Origin: Pseudomaricurvus sp033283335
Lineage (GTDB): Bacteria; Pseudomonadota; Gammaproteobacteria; Pseudomonadales; Cellvibrionaceae
NCBI GenBank assembly: GCA_033283335.1
Contig: JAWMQP010000009.1
Span: 124,001 to 188,000, forward strand
Direction: 5' to 3'
Length of the DNA stretch: 64,000 nt
Each line of letters opens with the position of its first letter. Position 1 is the first letter of the stretch. The notes beneath the pieces were generated by a model that was not told the DNA's origin, did not search any database, and worked only from the letters and a program-made list of their open reading frames with translations. This document shows positions 25,046 through 33,776 of this stretch, in pieces. The position numbers and the translations under genes were made by a program.

Positions 25046-25894
25046 TTAACTCTGTTGCAAACTGACAACGTGGCTCAATACCAGGGAAAACAACTCCGTT
25101 TGCGAGTTGACACCAAACTTGGTGTAAATCTTCTTGCGGTGGCTGCGTTCGGTTTCCGGTGAAATGCGCAGTTCCCTGGCCGCCAGCTTCGAGGTTTTGC
25201 CCTTCAGTATCTGGGCAAAGACTTGCTGTTCCCGTTCTGTTAACAGTGATGCACCCAGGTTTTGAAGGCGCGCGCTCAAGGCGGCGTGGCCGGGCAATCC
25301 GCTGCTTTCCCCGCTGATCTGGTTGGCCGTAGGGGCGCTTTGACTTTGGTAGTGACGCAGCAGCGCGGTGCGAAACATGGGCTCAATCAGGTGTAAATAA
25401 TGCAGTTCCACTGAGTTAAAAGGCAGCGGCAGCTGCTGACGGCCAAAACACACCGCAATAGCTTCCAGGCTGGAAATCTGCACCACAAAATTGGCTTCGT
25501 CGCAGAGTCCGCAGTCCTTGTAGTAGGCGCGGGAGAATTCACTGTCTTCCAGTTCATCTTGTCCCAGTCCGTCGATACGAAACACGCCGCTGGGCAGCTC
25601 CTGCCAGTTTTGATACAGAGGGCTAAGCAGGTAAGCCCCCGCCATATAGATATCGTAAAAGGAGCTCTTTTCCCGAGGGTGGAGCGCGTCGTAAATCACC
25701 GCCGGTTTTTTCCCTTCCTTAAAGCCCAGCACCACCAGGCTGTCATGGGGCACGATACGGTTGAGGCTGTTGGATAACTGGTCGTAAAAACTGTCTGTGT
25801 GCAGGTACATCAACAGGGATTGGGCGGCCGAAATCAGGGCATTGAAGACAATGGGATCGGGGGGCGTTTGCTGCTTGGTGATGAGGGCCGCCAT
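25046..25894 (-). CDS. LuxR-family transcriptional regulator next to aruH
   Basis: A 282-residue regulator. The C-terminal GerE HTH is LTEREQQVFAQILKGKTSKLAARELRIS, then PETERSHRKKIYTKFGVNSQTELF. The N-terminal 190 residues do not show a recognisable autoinducer or receiver domain, though the layout resembles LuxR sensors with a small-molecule pocket. It is divergent from the aruH-like aminotransferase across a 174-base gap with a perfect dyad, so it probably controls aruH and itself. The inducer could be arginine or a related compound; this is inference. Confidence 0.85.
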   Translation of the reverse strand: MAALITKQQTPPDPIVFNALISAAQSLLMYLHTDSFYDQLSNSLNRIVPHDSLVVLGFKEGKKPAVIYDALHPREKSSFYDIYMAGAYLLSPLYQNWQELPSGVFRIDGLGQDELEDSEFSRAYYKDCGLCDEANFVVQISSLEAIAVCFGRQQLPLPFNSVELHYLHLIEPMFRTALLRHYQSQSAPTANQISGESSGLPGHAALSARLQNLGASLLTEREQQVFAQILKGKTSKLAARELRISPETERSHRKKIYTKFGVNSQTELFSLVLSHVVSLQQS

Positions 25895-25934
25895 GGGTCA
25901 GTCTTTCCGTATAAACCTTGTGTCAGTCGGCATT

Positions 25935-25952
25935 CTCCCCCATTTGGGGGAG
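25935..25952. promoter_or_regulatory. Candidate LuxR operator between the regulator and aruH
   Basis: CTCCCCC-ATTT-GGGGGAG is a perfect 7+7 dyad. A related but imperfect half-dyad (ACCCCAATTAGGT) follows 17 bases later. LuxR-type proteins bind dyads of about this length. Position between the divergent genes supports a shared operator. Confidence 0.5.
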
Positions 25953-26068
25953 TGCTAACACCCCAATTAGGTCATTCGCAGTAGCACGGCCAGAGCTTAC
26001 ACTGGGTTTTCAAGATCACACAATCTGTGACAAGCGTACACAGCAGATGGATAAGGGACCCGATTGAG

Positions 26069-27283
26069 ATGAAGTATTCGAGTTTTACCCGCAAAATCGG
26101 CGGCGAGGGGGCCGAGGCCTGGGACATTCACACCCGAGCCGTGACCATGGCAGAAAATGGTGCCGATGTGATTCTGCTGTCCATGGGTGATCCTGATTTT
26201 GACACCCCGCCGGCGATTGTGGAGTCGGCGGTGCAATCTTTGCGGGCGGGCCACACCCATTACACCGGCTTTACCGGGGAGCAGGCGTTGCTGGACGTGA
26301 TTGCCGAACAGCACGCACGTCTGACTGGCAACACGGTTACCGCTGACAACGTGGTCATTTTGTCCGGTGCCCAGTGCGCCCTCTACTGCGCCATGCACTG
26401 TATCGTGGAGGTGGGCGAGGAAGTGATTGTACCGGAGCCGGCCTACGTCACTTACGAGGCCGTGGTAGCGGCGACCGGTGCGACCATGGTGGGCGTGCCG
26501 ATGCTGCCAGAGGACAACTTTCGGGTCCGCCCGGAGGCGATTCGCCGCGCGGTGACCGATAAAACTCGCGCCCTTCTGCTGAACTCTCCCCACAATCCCA
26601 CCGGCGCGGTGATCAGCCCGGAAGACCTGCAGGCCATTGCCGAGATTGCCATGGAGCATGATCTGTGGGTGGTGTCCGATGAGGTCTACGCCTCCCTCAC
26701 CTACGACCAGCCACACTTCAGTATTGCCGCGATTGATGGGATGCAGGAGCGCACCATCGTCATCAACAGCGTTTCCAAATCCCACGCCATGACCGGCTGG
26801 CGCGTGGGCTGGGTCATCGGTCCACAGGAGCTGAGCGGGCATTTGGCCAATATGAGTACTTGCATGCTGTATGGCTGCCCGACTTTTTCCCAGCATGCGG
26901 TGGTCACGGCTCTGACTCAGGAACTGGCCGAGCTGGACGACATGAAACGCCAATACCAGGCGCGACGGGATCTGGTGCATGCCCATCTGAGTCAGGTGGC
27001 GGGTCTGCACTGTCACTTACCGGCCGGCGGAATGTTCATCATGCTGGACATTCGCCAGTCTGGGGTCAGTGCCGAGCAGTTCGCTACGCGTCTGCTGGAC
27101 GATTACGGGGTGTCAGTGTTGTCCGGTGATGCCTTTGGTGCCAGTGCGGTGGGGCACATTCGCATTGGACTGATTCAGGGCCTGGACGTTTTGCGGGAAG
27201 CTTGTCGGCGCATTGAGCGCTGTTTTCTGGCTTTGAAGAAAGAGGGACAGCTGGTGGAAGGGACGTTTAAGACCGCGGTCTAA
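26069..27283 (+). CDS. aruH: Arginine:pyruvate transaminase-like aminotransferase
   Basis: A 404-residue class I/II PLP aminotransferase. PLP lysine K237 is in SVSKSHAMTGWRVGW; N176 in SPHNPTGA, D204 and Y207 in SDEVYASL, and R245 in GWRVGW are the usual cofactor contacts. The N terminus (SFTRKIGGEGAEAWDIH), LSMGDPDFDTPP and CMLYGCP agree closely with Pseudomonas AruH as I remember it, which transfers the amino group of arginine to pyruvate to give 2-ketoarginine and alanine. An aruI-like gene lies 4.9 kb away. A GTG 42 bases upstream is in frame, but ATG at 26069 has AAGGGA ten bases before it. Confidence 0.82.
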   Translation: MKYSSFTRKIGGEGAEAWDIHTRAVTMAENGADVILLSMGDPDFDTPPAIVESAVQSLRAGHTHYTGFTGEQALLDVIAEQHARLTGNTVTADNVVILSGAQCALYCAMHCIVEVGEEVIVPEPAYVTYEAVVAATGATMVGVPMLPEDNFRVRPEAIRRAVTDKTRALLLNSPHNPTGAVISPEDLQAIAEIAMEHDLWVVSDEVYASLTYDQPHFSIAAIDGMQERTIVINSVSKSHAMTGWRVGWVIGPQELSGHLANMSTCMLYGCPTFSQHAVVTALTQELAELDDMKRQYQARRDLVHAHLSQVAGLHCHLPAGGMFIMLDIRQSGVSAEQFATRLLDDYGVSVLSGDAFGASAVGHIRIGLIQGLDVLREACRRIERCFLALKKEGQLVEGTFKTAV

Positions 27284-27299
27284 TGGGGGCTGCACCCAG

Positions 27300-28409
27300 T
27301 TACCAAAAACCTCTGAGTGCCAGCGAGACGCCCCAGCCATCGTGGTCGTGCTCTCCGGGGGAATCCTGCAGGTTCGCCGTGGTGGAGTATTGAGCGCCCA
27401 ATTGGATTTTGGCTTTGTGGCCATAGAAGAAAAAATTTACCCCGCCATAAATCTCGTTGTAGCGGTCCCCTCGACCGCTGACAATCTCGTTGTCGTAGCG
27501 CCCCAGACGTATGCCGTTTGAGCCCTGGCTATCTATAAAGGTGTACCTGGCAACCCATTGAACCACCGGGGTCAGTTGATAGAAAGGCATCAATACCAGC
27601 CCATACAGGTCTCTTTGTCCTGCGTCGCCATTGCCGAAGGCGATATCCGTCGATAAACCCCATTGCTGCCAGGTCAAGCGGCTGTTTAAGGATATGACTT
27701 GAGAGAAGTCTCGGGTGTTCTGGTCTTCGTGAGTATCGTTGTAGACAAAGTCGGCGCGGATATCGGCTTTATCCCAATAGCGACCGGAAGTGAGTTTTTT
27801 ACCAATAGAAATGAGTCCGAAATAACTGGCATCCGATACGCCAATTTCGTCAGAGTCATCGCTTGAAAACAGGCCCGTGTTGAAATACCACTGTTCGTTG
27901 ATGGGGCCACTAAGGCTGGCGCCGGTGAAATATTCTGCGGTAAACCACAGATTGTTGCTGAGGTTGTTGCGTTGTGGGGTTAACAGTTCTTTGGACGAGG
28001 TCTTTCCGTCCAGGGTAAAACCTGCCGACTGCTTAAGGACTTTAAGTTTACCCAAGTTGGGCAGCTCCCAGCTTAAGTAAGCATCGGTGAGGCGACTGTA
28101 GCTGTCCCCTAAGGAGGTGTTTAAATCGAAATCACCTTCTAAATGATAGGTCGTGTGACCGTATTTACCTTTAAACCCGAACCGAAATCGACGCCACAAG
28201 GCATCATCAAAATCGCCTTCGGACGCATCAAAATAAACCAGATCCGCCTGCAGACGGCCTGACAGATTCAAGTAGTCACCGGCACTGTTTTCATAGAGCT
28301 TGGCGTGCTCCCAGAGGTCATCGTAGGTGTTGGCCATGACTTGACCACTCAGGGGCAACAAGCTTGAGACGAATAGAAGGCTTAGGCAGCTTTTCATACG
28401 TGCACTCAT
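27300..28409 (-). CDS. OprP/OprO-like outer-membrane porin
   Basis: A 369-residue protein with a signal peptide (MKSCLSLLFVSSLLPLSGQVMA) and a beta-strand pattern ending in LRGFW, a C-terminal aromatic typical of outer-membrane proteins. The sequence resembles the phosphate-selective porin O/P family (SGRLQADLVYFD, RRFRFGFKGKYG). Phosphate as substrate is not implied. It lies downstream of a catabolic operon on the same strand but after a terminator, so it may be an uptake pore for that pathway with its own promoter. ATG at 28409 has GAGG eight bases upstream; the second Met (residue 5) is an alternative. Confidence 0.78.
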   Translation of the reverse strand: MSARMKSCLSLLFVSSLLPLSGQVMANTYDDLWEHAKLYENSAGDYLNLSGRLQADLVYFDASEGDFDDALWRRFRFGFKGKYGHTTYHLEGDFDLNTSLGDSYSRLTDAYLSWELPNLGKLKVLKQSAGFTLDGKTSSKELLTPQRNNLSNNLWFTAEYFTGASLSGPINEQWYFNTGLFSSDDSDEIGVSDASYFGLISIGKKLTSGRYWDKADIRADFVYNDTHEDQNTRDFSQVISLNSRLTWQQWGLSTDIAFGNGDAGQRDLYGLVLMPFYQLTPVVQWVARYTFIDSQGSNGIRLGRYDNEIVSGRGDRYNEIYGGVNFFFYGHKAKIQLGAQYSTTANLQDSPGEHDHDGWGVSLALRGFW

Positions 28410-28542
28410 TTTTAAAACCTCGTGGAGAGCCCTTTAGCTGATCAACAGACTCGTTTCACTTTATGATGGCGCGAGTTTGTCGATTCGAACTTTTAGGTGC
28501 TTTAAGGCAGCAAAAATGAGTGTAGCAGGAAGAGGGGGAGAT

Positions 28543-28569
28543 AAAGACCGCGTTGACCCCGCGGTCTTT
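28543..28569 (-). terminator. Terminator-like hairpin at the end of the catabolic operon
   Basis: AAAGACCGC, a 9-base loop, GCGGTCTTT: a perfect 9-bp stem starting 22 bases past the Rieske gene stop. The minus-strand T run is short (TCTTTATC), so it is a moderate terminator. Confidence 0.6.
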
Positions 28570-28590
28570 CGTGTCAGTGAGGCGGTCAGA

Positions 28591-29730
28591 TCACGATGTG
28601 GCCTGCTGCATTTTCTCCCGCCACATCTGGTGAAAACGCACATTGACCTGATCCCAGGCCTGCACCAGGTGGGCTTGAGCCGCCTCGGGTGAGGTGCGGG
28701 TAAACTGCAGTTTGTCCAGCAGCTCAATGTCCTGCCGGTTGACCTCATTGAGGGCATTGCTGAGCGCTTGTCGCTGCTCGGTAAATTCCTCCGCCATGGC
28801 GTCGGGATTGGCGGCGTAGATGGTCAGGGTCTCGGTGGAATAATTGGCGGCTTCGGGGCGCACAATGATCAACTGTACCCACACCGGGTCCACAAACAGC
28901 AGGGTGTTGGGGAAAATGCCGAACCACTGTTGCGTACCGACGTTGTCCTCATTCAAGTTGGCGAAGTGGGGCAGCGGTTTGTCGGTTTTGGCCGGTTTGT
29001 CACTGGCGCCAGTGGGCAGTCGCAGGCCGGTGATGTTGTCGGACAGGAACAGGTCTTCCTGATTGAGCACTGAATCCAGGGTGACCGCCTGGGAATGCAC
29101 GAAGGGTACGTGGTAACCATCCAGGAAGTTATCCACCGCCAGTTTCCAGTTGGCTGAGGACTGGTATTCGGTGGTGCTGATCATTTGCATGGGGCTGGGG
29201 TCATAGCCCTCCAGTACCTGATCCAGTGGTCGAATAAAATCCTCAAACGGCTCGGCATCACCGGAGATGTTGACAAAGATCGTATCCCACCACACCGCCG
29301 ATCTGACGGCTATCAAGCCCTTGCCTTCTTTATCCTCGGCAGACATCGGTTGATCGCTGTCGCCGTAGTAGCGGGGTGCGGCTCGCAGGCTGCCATCGAG
29401 ATTAAACGCCCAGCGGTGGTAGGGGCATACCATCACCCGTTTGCGACAGGCGCTGTCCACCAGCGGCGCGGATTTGTGGCGGCAGACGTTGTGGAACACA
29501 CCGATCTCGCCATCGGTTCCGCGGATGATCAGCAGGCTGGCATTGCCCACTTTGATCGGCAGCATATCGCCCACTTCCGGTATCTGCTGAGCGCTGGCCA
29601 GACCGACCCAGCCCTGGCGAAACACCGCGTCACATTCCTGTTCAAAAATGTCCGCCGATTTGAACACTTCCGGTGGCAAACCGTGTTGCTGGGTGGCGTC
29701 GGCATCAATATTGAGTACATCAATTTTCAT
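28591..29730 (-). CDS. Rieske-type oxygenase, alpha subunit
   Basis: A 379-residue non-haem iron oxygenase. The [2Fe-2S] ligands are C83/H85 in NVCRHKSAP and C102/H105 in VCPYHRWAF. The catalytic iron ligands are H207 and H212, with bridging D204, in DNFLDGYHVPFVH. Relatives hydroxylate aromatics or N-demethylate quaternary amines (GbcA, stachydrine and carnitine oxygenases). No reductase or beta subunit is encoded nearby, so a general reductase may serve. It is the last gene of the TonB-to-Rieske operon, 27 bases after the transporter gene, with AGGAAA before the ATG. Substrate unknown. Confidence 0.88.
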   Translation of the reverse strand: MKIDVLNIDADATQQHGLPPEVFKSADIFEQECDAVFRQGWVGLASAQQIPEVGDMLPIKVGNASLLIIRGTDGEIGVFHNVCRHKSAPLVDSACRKRVMVCPYHRWAFNLDGSLRAAPRYYGDSDQPMSAEDKEGKGLIAVRSAVWWDTIFVNISGDAEPFEDFIRPLDQVLEGYDPSPMQMISTTEYQSSANWKLAVDNFLDGYHVPFVHSQAVTLDSVLNQEDLFLSDNITGLRLPTGASDKPAKTDKPLPHFANLNEDNVGTQQWFGIFPNTLLFVDPVWVQLIIVRPEAANYSTETLTIYAANPDAMAEEFTEQRQALSNALNEVNRQDIELLDKLQFTRTSPEAAQAHLVQAWDQVNVRFHQMWREKMQQATS

Positions 29731-29757
29731 GGGGTTTCCTTCACAAAACTCTGGCAG

Positions 29758-31128
29758 TTAAAACAGCCAGTGGGCAATAACAACCAGAATCGGCAGGGCG
29801 ATGGCCGTTCTGATAAAAAAGATGGCAATCAGGTTCATCACGCTGAGCGGAATTTTCGAGCGCATGATCAGCAGCGCTGTCTCGGCGAAGAAAATCAGTT
29901 GCGTTACCGACAGGCCGGCTAACACAAAGCGCGTCAACTGACTGTCGCGCTCGCCGGCGATAATCGCCGGTACAAACTGGTCCAGCAGGCCGATGATCAG
30001 ACCCGGGGCGGCGGCCTGGGCTTCGGGCACCTGCATCCATTCCAGCAGCGTGATAAACGGGTAGCTCAACAGCTGGAACACGGGTGTGTGGTAATACACC
30101 ACCAGGGCCAAAAACTCGATGGTCATGGCCGCGGGCATCATCATCACAAAGATGTCCAGCATTGAACCAAAGCCTTTCTTCAGTGACGTGGCCGGACTGG
30201 GTGAGCGACTGGCGACCTCAAACGAGCGCTTGCAGGCCCAGGACAAGGACGAGTGGCTGCCCTCGGCTTCTTCAAACAGCTGCTTGCCCACCGGCGGGTA
30301 ATAGTCGTCGGGAATACGTTTCAAGGGTGGCAATTTGGGCACGATGATGGCGCAGATAATACAGATAAACGCCATCGAGCCGTACAGCTGGAAAAAGTAT
30401 TCCGGCAGGCCCGCCACCCGCGAGGTCAGCAGCACAAACGGCAGCGAGACCACAGAGAAACTGGTGGCCAGTACGGCCGATTCGCGCGCGGTATAGTAAC
30501 CGCGCTCGTACTGGTAGCTGGTCATCAGCACCGCGATACTGGATGAACCCACCCAGGAGGCGAGGGTATCGACGGTGGAGCGGCCGGGGAGGTTGAACAG
30601 CCGGCGGAAGTAGGGGCGCATGAGCGTGCCGACAAAATCCAGCAGACCGTAGTCGGTGAGAAACGGTAAAAACAGGCAACCCAGGCCAATGATCAAATAG
30701 ATGGCGCCGGCCACATCGATGTAGGCGGTGACGCCGGTGTCCTTGCCGATAATCCAGTCGGGGCCCACACCCAGCAACAGCATCAACGACACCAGTCCGC
30801 CAATACTGGACAGTACTACCCAGGCCCAGTGGGAGGCGATCAGAAAGCGGGCGAAGGGCAGGCGCTTGGCCACCCGGTTGGGGAGCAGGTAATAGACCAG
30901 GGAGATGAGCGCACTGACGATAAACAGCGGCAAGGTGAAAAACGGCATGTTGTCGCCAATGGCCTGCGAGATCACATCGGCAATAATGCCCATCACAATG
31001 GTCCATTTGCCATCGTAGTGAATGGGCATTAAGAAAAACCCAATGCCCAGCAGCGAGCAGAGGAACAGCTTGGTCAACGTCATGCGCTGAGTGTTGGGGG
31101 TGCCGGTATCGATCGTCGTGGTGGTCAT
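29758..31128 (-). CDS. YjiH-family (GATE-domain) inner-membrane transporter
   Basis: A 456-residue protein with about ten hydrophobic helices and two nucleoside-recognition (GATE) type repeats: the segment around PGRSTVDTLASWVGSSSIAVLM and the later QFVPAIIAGERDSQLTRF. It belongs with E. coli YjiH. Members are thought to move small organic solutes, but no substrate is established. AAGGAG lies 13 bases before the ATG. It lies 17 bases after the hydroxyacid dehydrogenase gene in the operon, so it is the likely inner-membrane importer of the pathway substrate. Confidence 0.8.
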   Translation of the reverse strand: MTTTTIDTGTPNTQRMTLTKLFLCSLLGIGFFLMPIHYDGKWTIVMGIIADVISQAIGDNMPFFTLPLFIVSALISLVYYLLPNRVAKRLPFARFLIASHWAWVVLSSIGGLVSLMLLLGVGPDWIIGKDTGVTAYIDVAGAIYLIIGLGCLFLPFLTDYGLLDFVGTLMRPYFRRLFNLPGRSTVDTLASWVGSSSIAVLMTSYQYERGYYTARESAVLATSFSVVSLPFVLLTSRVAGLPEYFFQLYGSMAFICIICAIIVPKLPPLKRIPDDYYPPVGKQLFEEAEGSHSSLSWACKRSFEVASRSPSPATSLKKGFGSMLDIFVMMMPAAMTIEFLALVVYYHTPVFQLLSYPFITLLEWMQVPEAQAAAPGLIIGLLDQFVPAIIAGERDSQLTRFVLAGLSVTQLIFFAETALLIMRSKIPLSVMNLIAIFFIRTAIALPILVVIAHWLF

Positions 31129-31145
31129 CGTTCTGGGATCACTCC

Positions 31146-32102
31146 TTATACGGGGGTTGCCGCTGAGCCGGTGGTGAGAGTGGCAATCACGTTGTCGGCG
31201 ACCAATTGGGTCATGGCGGTGTAGGCCTGATCTTCAAAGTTGGCAAAGTGAGAGGTGAGGGCAATGTTTTCCGCCTTGATGTCGTTGACGGCAGAACCGT
31301 AAACGTCCAGGCCTGCACCGTGCAGGCGTCCGGCGTTGAGGCGGGCAACCAGGCTGGGTTCGTCCACTAGTTCACTGCGGGCGGTGTTGATGAAGGTGAC
31401 GTGGTCGCCCATCAGTTCGATCATCTCGGCGCTGATTAAACCATGGGTCTGATCGCTGAGAGGCATATTGACCACAATAAAGTCGCTGGTTTGCATCAGT
31501 GTCGCTAAATCCACCTGGCGGGCGCCGAGCTCGGCCTCAAGATCGGGTTTGCCGATCAGGTCGAAATACTGGATCCGATTATTGAAGCCGTGGCGCATGA
31601 TCCGGGCCACCCGCGAGCCGATGCGACCCAGGCCGACAATACCGGTGGTTTTACCGCGCACCGAGGTGGCGGTGGGTCGCAGAAACGACGGATCTGGGTC
31701 GCAGTCCAGTCCGCTGCGCTCCATATGCAGGGCGGGAATGCGCCGGGCGACGGACAACAGCAGGGCCACGGACGCTTCGGCGGTGGCTTCAAAGGCTTCA
31801 TCGGTGGGGGTATTGGTGACCGTAATGCCCAGCGTGCGGGCAGCCTCCACATCGATATTGGAAAAGCCAATGCCCATATTTGCAACCACTTTGAGTCGCG
31901 GCGAGGCCAGCTTCAACAAGTCTGCGTGAATGTCATCTTCGGTGTGGGTCAGCAGCGCGTCCACTTCCATCGCTTTCTGCGCCAGCAGGTCGGCTGGGCA
32001 CACTGAGGGTTCAGAGCGTACTTCCAGCTCAATGCCGGCCTCTGCCAACCGTTCGGCCAGCAGCGGGGTGTTGTAGGTATCGCGGGTTAAAAAGGCTTTC
32101 AT
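31146..32102 (-). CDS. D-2-hydroxyacid dehydrogenase family protein
   Basis: A 318-residue NAD(P)-dependent oxidoreductase of the D-isomer-specific 2-hydroxyacid dehydrogenase family. The nucleotide motif is GIVGLGRIGSRVA (from 154). Catalytic R242 (INTARSELVD) and H285 (TSHFANF) are present, but the Glu that normally follows the GLDV(F/Y) strand is Gly269 (GLDVYGS). The enzyme may therefore be slow or prefer another substrate. In context it could reduce a 2-keto acid, or oxidise a 2-hydroxy acid, before or after the AruI-like step. It begins 60 bases after that gene. Confidence 0.85.
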   Translation of the reverse strand: MKAFLTRDTYNTPLLAERLAEAGIELEVRSEPSVCPADLLAQKAMEVDALLTHTEDDIHADLLKLASPRLKVVANMGIGFSNIDVEAARTLGITVTNTPTDEAFEATAEASVALLLSVARRIPALHMERSGLDCDPDPSFLRPTATSVRGKTTGIVGLGRIGSRVARIMRHGFNNRIQYFDLIGKPDLEAELGARQVDLATLMQTSDFIVVNMPLSDQTHGLISAEMIELMGDHVTFINTARSELVDEPSLVARLNAGRLHGAGLDVYGSAVNDIKAENIALTSHFANFEDQAYTAMTQLVADNVIATLTTGSAATPV

Positions 32103-32162
32103 ACTGTTGCTTCAATCCTATTTCTACATCAAACCTGTTAAGGGGGTTGCCTGATGGGAGAT

Positions 32163-33773
32163 TTACCAGGGATAGCCGGACACCAGGCCCGCTTCGCTGA
32201 TGTTGATCAGGCTGGGTCCCCCGCAGGCCAGCGCGTCCTGCAAGCGCTGTTTGAACTCGTCCAGACTGCCGGCGTGCCAGGCCTCTAAACCACAGGCCTT
32301 AGCCAGGGCGACATAATCGGGGGTGTGAATGTTGACACCGATTTGCGGCACCTTTTTGTCGTCCATAAAGCGGCGAATTTCGCCGTGTCCCTGATTATTC
32401 CACACCAGGAAGACCAGCTTGAGTCCGGCTTCGACGGCACTGCTCAACTCGTTGACGGTAAACTGGCCACCGCCATCACCGGTCAGGCACAGCACCGGCA
32501 GATCCGGCTGGCCCAGTTTGGCGCCCTGGGCGGCGGCAAAGGCATAACCCAGTGTGCCAAAGCCGGTGGCCGAGTGAAAATAGCGACCGGGTAGTTCACA
32601 GCCATAATGCACCTGGGCAAAGTAGGCCGGCTGGGTGGAGTCGCCGACGATGATGGCGTCTGGCACAATCTCATTAATGGCGCTGAAAAACGCTTGATAA
32701 TCCGGGTGACGCTGGTCGATAACCTGCTGACGCAATTGCTCGGCCCGGGCTGCGCCCGCGGCCCGCTGGGCATCGCTGGCGGGTGTGATCTGCTCCAGCA
32801 GGCCGCGACAGGTCTGCTGGGCATCCCCCAGCAGCGGCACGTCGGCGCGGACGTTGCGGCACAGTTGGCCGGCGTCGATATCAATGCGGATTACCTGGCC
32901 CTGGATATTGAGGTCGCCGAGGAAGAAAAAGTCGTAATCGGTTTCCGCAAACTCGGTGCCCACAGCCAGAACCACATCGGCTTCGCGTTCGATTTCATCG
33001 CGCACGCATTTGAGCGATGGCGAGCCCACCACCGCCAGCGGGTGCGAGGCGGGCAGTACGCCCTTGGCGTTGTTGGTGTTGACCACCGGCATGCCCAGCT
33101 GTTCGGCCAGTACGGCGACCGGGGCCGAGGCCTTGGCTGCGCCACCACCGAGGATCATCAATGGCCGCTGGGCCTGATTCAGTATTTGTGCAGCCTCAGC
33201 GATGGCTTGCGGGGCGGCGGTTGCCGCGTGTGGAAGGGGCCAGGCACTGAGGTCCAGCTCGCTGCCATCCTGGGTCATCACATCCAGGGGAATCTCGATG
33301 TGTACAGGGCCTGGACGCTGGCTATTAAAGATTGAGTAGGCGTGTGCCAATACCTTGGGCAGGTTTTTTACATCCATCAAAGTGTGGCTGTAACGGCACA
33401 CCTCCGAGGTCAGGGCGAGCTGATTGGGCAGCTCGTGCAGGCGGCCTTCGCCCATGGCCAGATCGGCGCGGCTGTTGACCGACGAGATCACCAGCATGGG
33501 AATGGAATCCTGCATGGCCTGGCCCATGGCGGTGACGATGTTGGTCATGCCGGGGCCGGTAATAATAAAGCACACACCCGGTTTGCCGGTGGCCCGGGCA
33601 TAGCCATCGGCCATAAAACCGGCGCCTTGCTCGTGGCGCGGGGTGATATGGCGCAGTCCGCTGTCTTCGATACCACGATACAGCTCGACCGTGTGCACAC
33701 CGGGAATACCGAAGATCACTTCGGCGCCGTAGTTTTTCAAAATCTGGGGGATCAAGGTTCCGCAGCTGACCAT
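32163..33773 (-). CDS. aruI: ThDP-dependent 2-ketoarginine decarboxylase-like enzyme
   Basis: A 536-residue thiamine diphosphate enzyme of the acetolactate synthase fold. The catalytic Glu is E48 in RHEQGAGFMADGYARATG, and the ThDP/Mg motif is TGDGGGQFTVNELSS ending in VWNNQGHGEI. FGIPGVHTVELYRGIEDSGLRH and ETDYDFFF match the family labelled 5-guanidino-2-oxopentanoate decarboxylase (Pseudomonas AruI), which acts right after AruH. Glyoxylate carboligase, which can have similar neighbours, lacks the catalytic Glu, so it is less likely. The ATG follows the TIM-barrel stop by three bases with GGAG inside the preceding codons; translation is coupled. Confidence 0.8.
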   Translation of the reverse strand: MVSCGTLIPQILKNYGAEVIFGIPGVHTVELYRGIEDSGLRHITPRHEQGAGFMADGYARATGKPGVCFIITGPGMTNIVTAMGQAMQDSIPMLVISSVNSRADLAMGEGRLHELPNQLALTSEVCRYSHTLMDVKNLPKVLAHAYSIFNSQRPGPVHIEIPLDVMTQDGSELDLSAWPLPHAATAAPQAIAEAAQILNQAQRPLMILGGGAAKASAPVAVLAEQLGMPVVNTNNAKGVLPASHPLAVVGSPSLKCVRDEIEREADVVLAVGTEFAETDYDFFFLGDLNIQGQVIRIDIDAGQLCRNVRADVPLLGDAQQTCRGLLEQITPASDAQRAAGAARAEQLRQQVIDQRHPDYQAFFSAINEIVPDAIIVGDSTQPAYFAQVHYGCELPGRYFHSATGFGTLGYAFAAAQGAKLGQPDLPVLCLTGDGGGQFTVNELSSAVEAGLKLVFLVWNNQGHGEIRRFMDDKKVPQIGVNIHTPDYVALAKACGLEAWHAGSLDEFKQRLQDALACGGPSLINISEAGLVSGYPW

Positions 33774-33776
33774 AAC

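Noticed and set aside
32163..33773. Second acetolactate synthase or glyoxylate carboligase
   Set aside because: No regulatory subunit gene nearby; the sequence follows AruI-type enzymes and keeps the catalytic Glu absent from glyoxylate carboligase.
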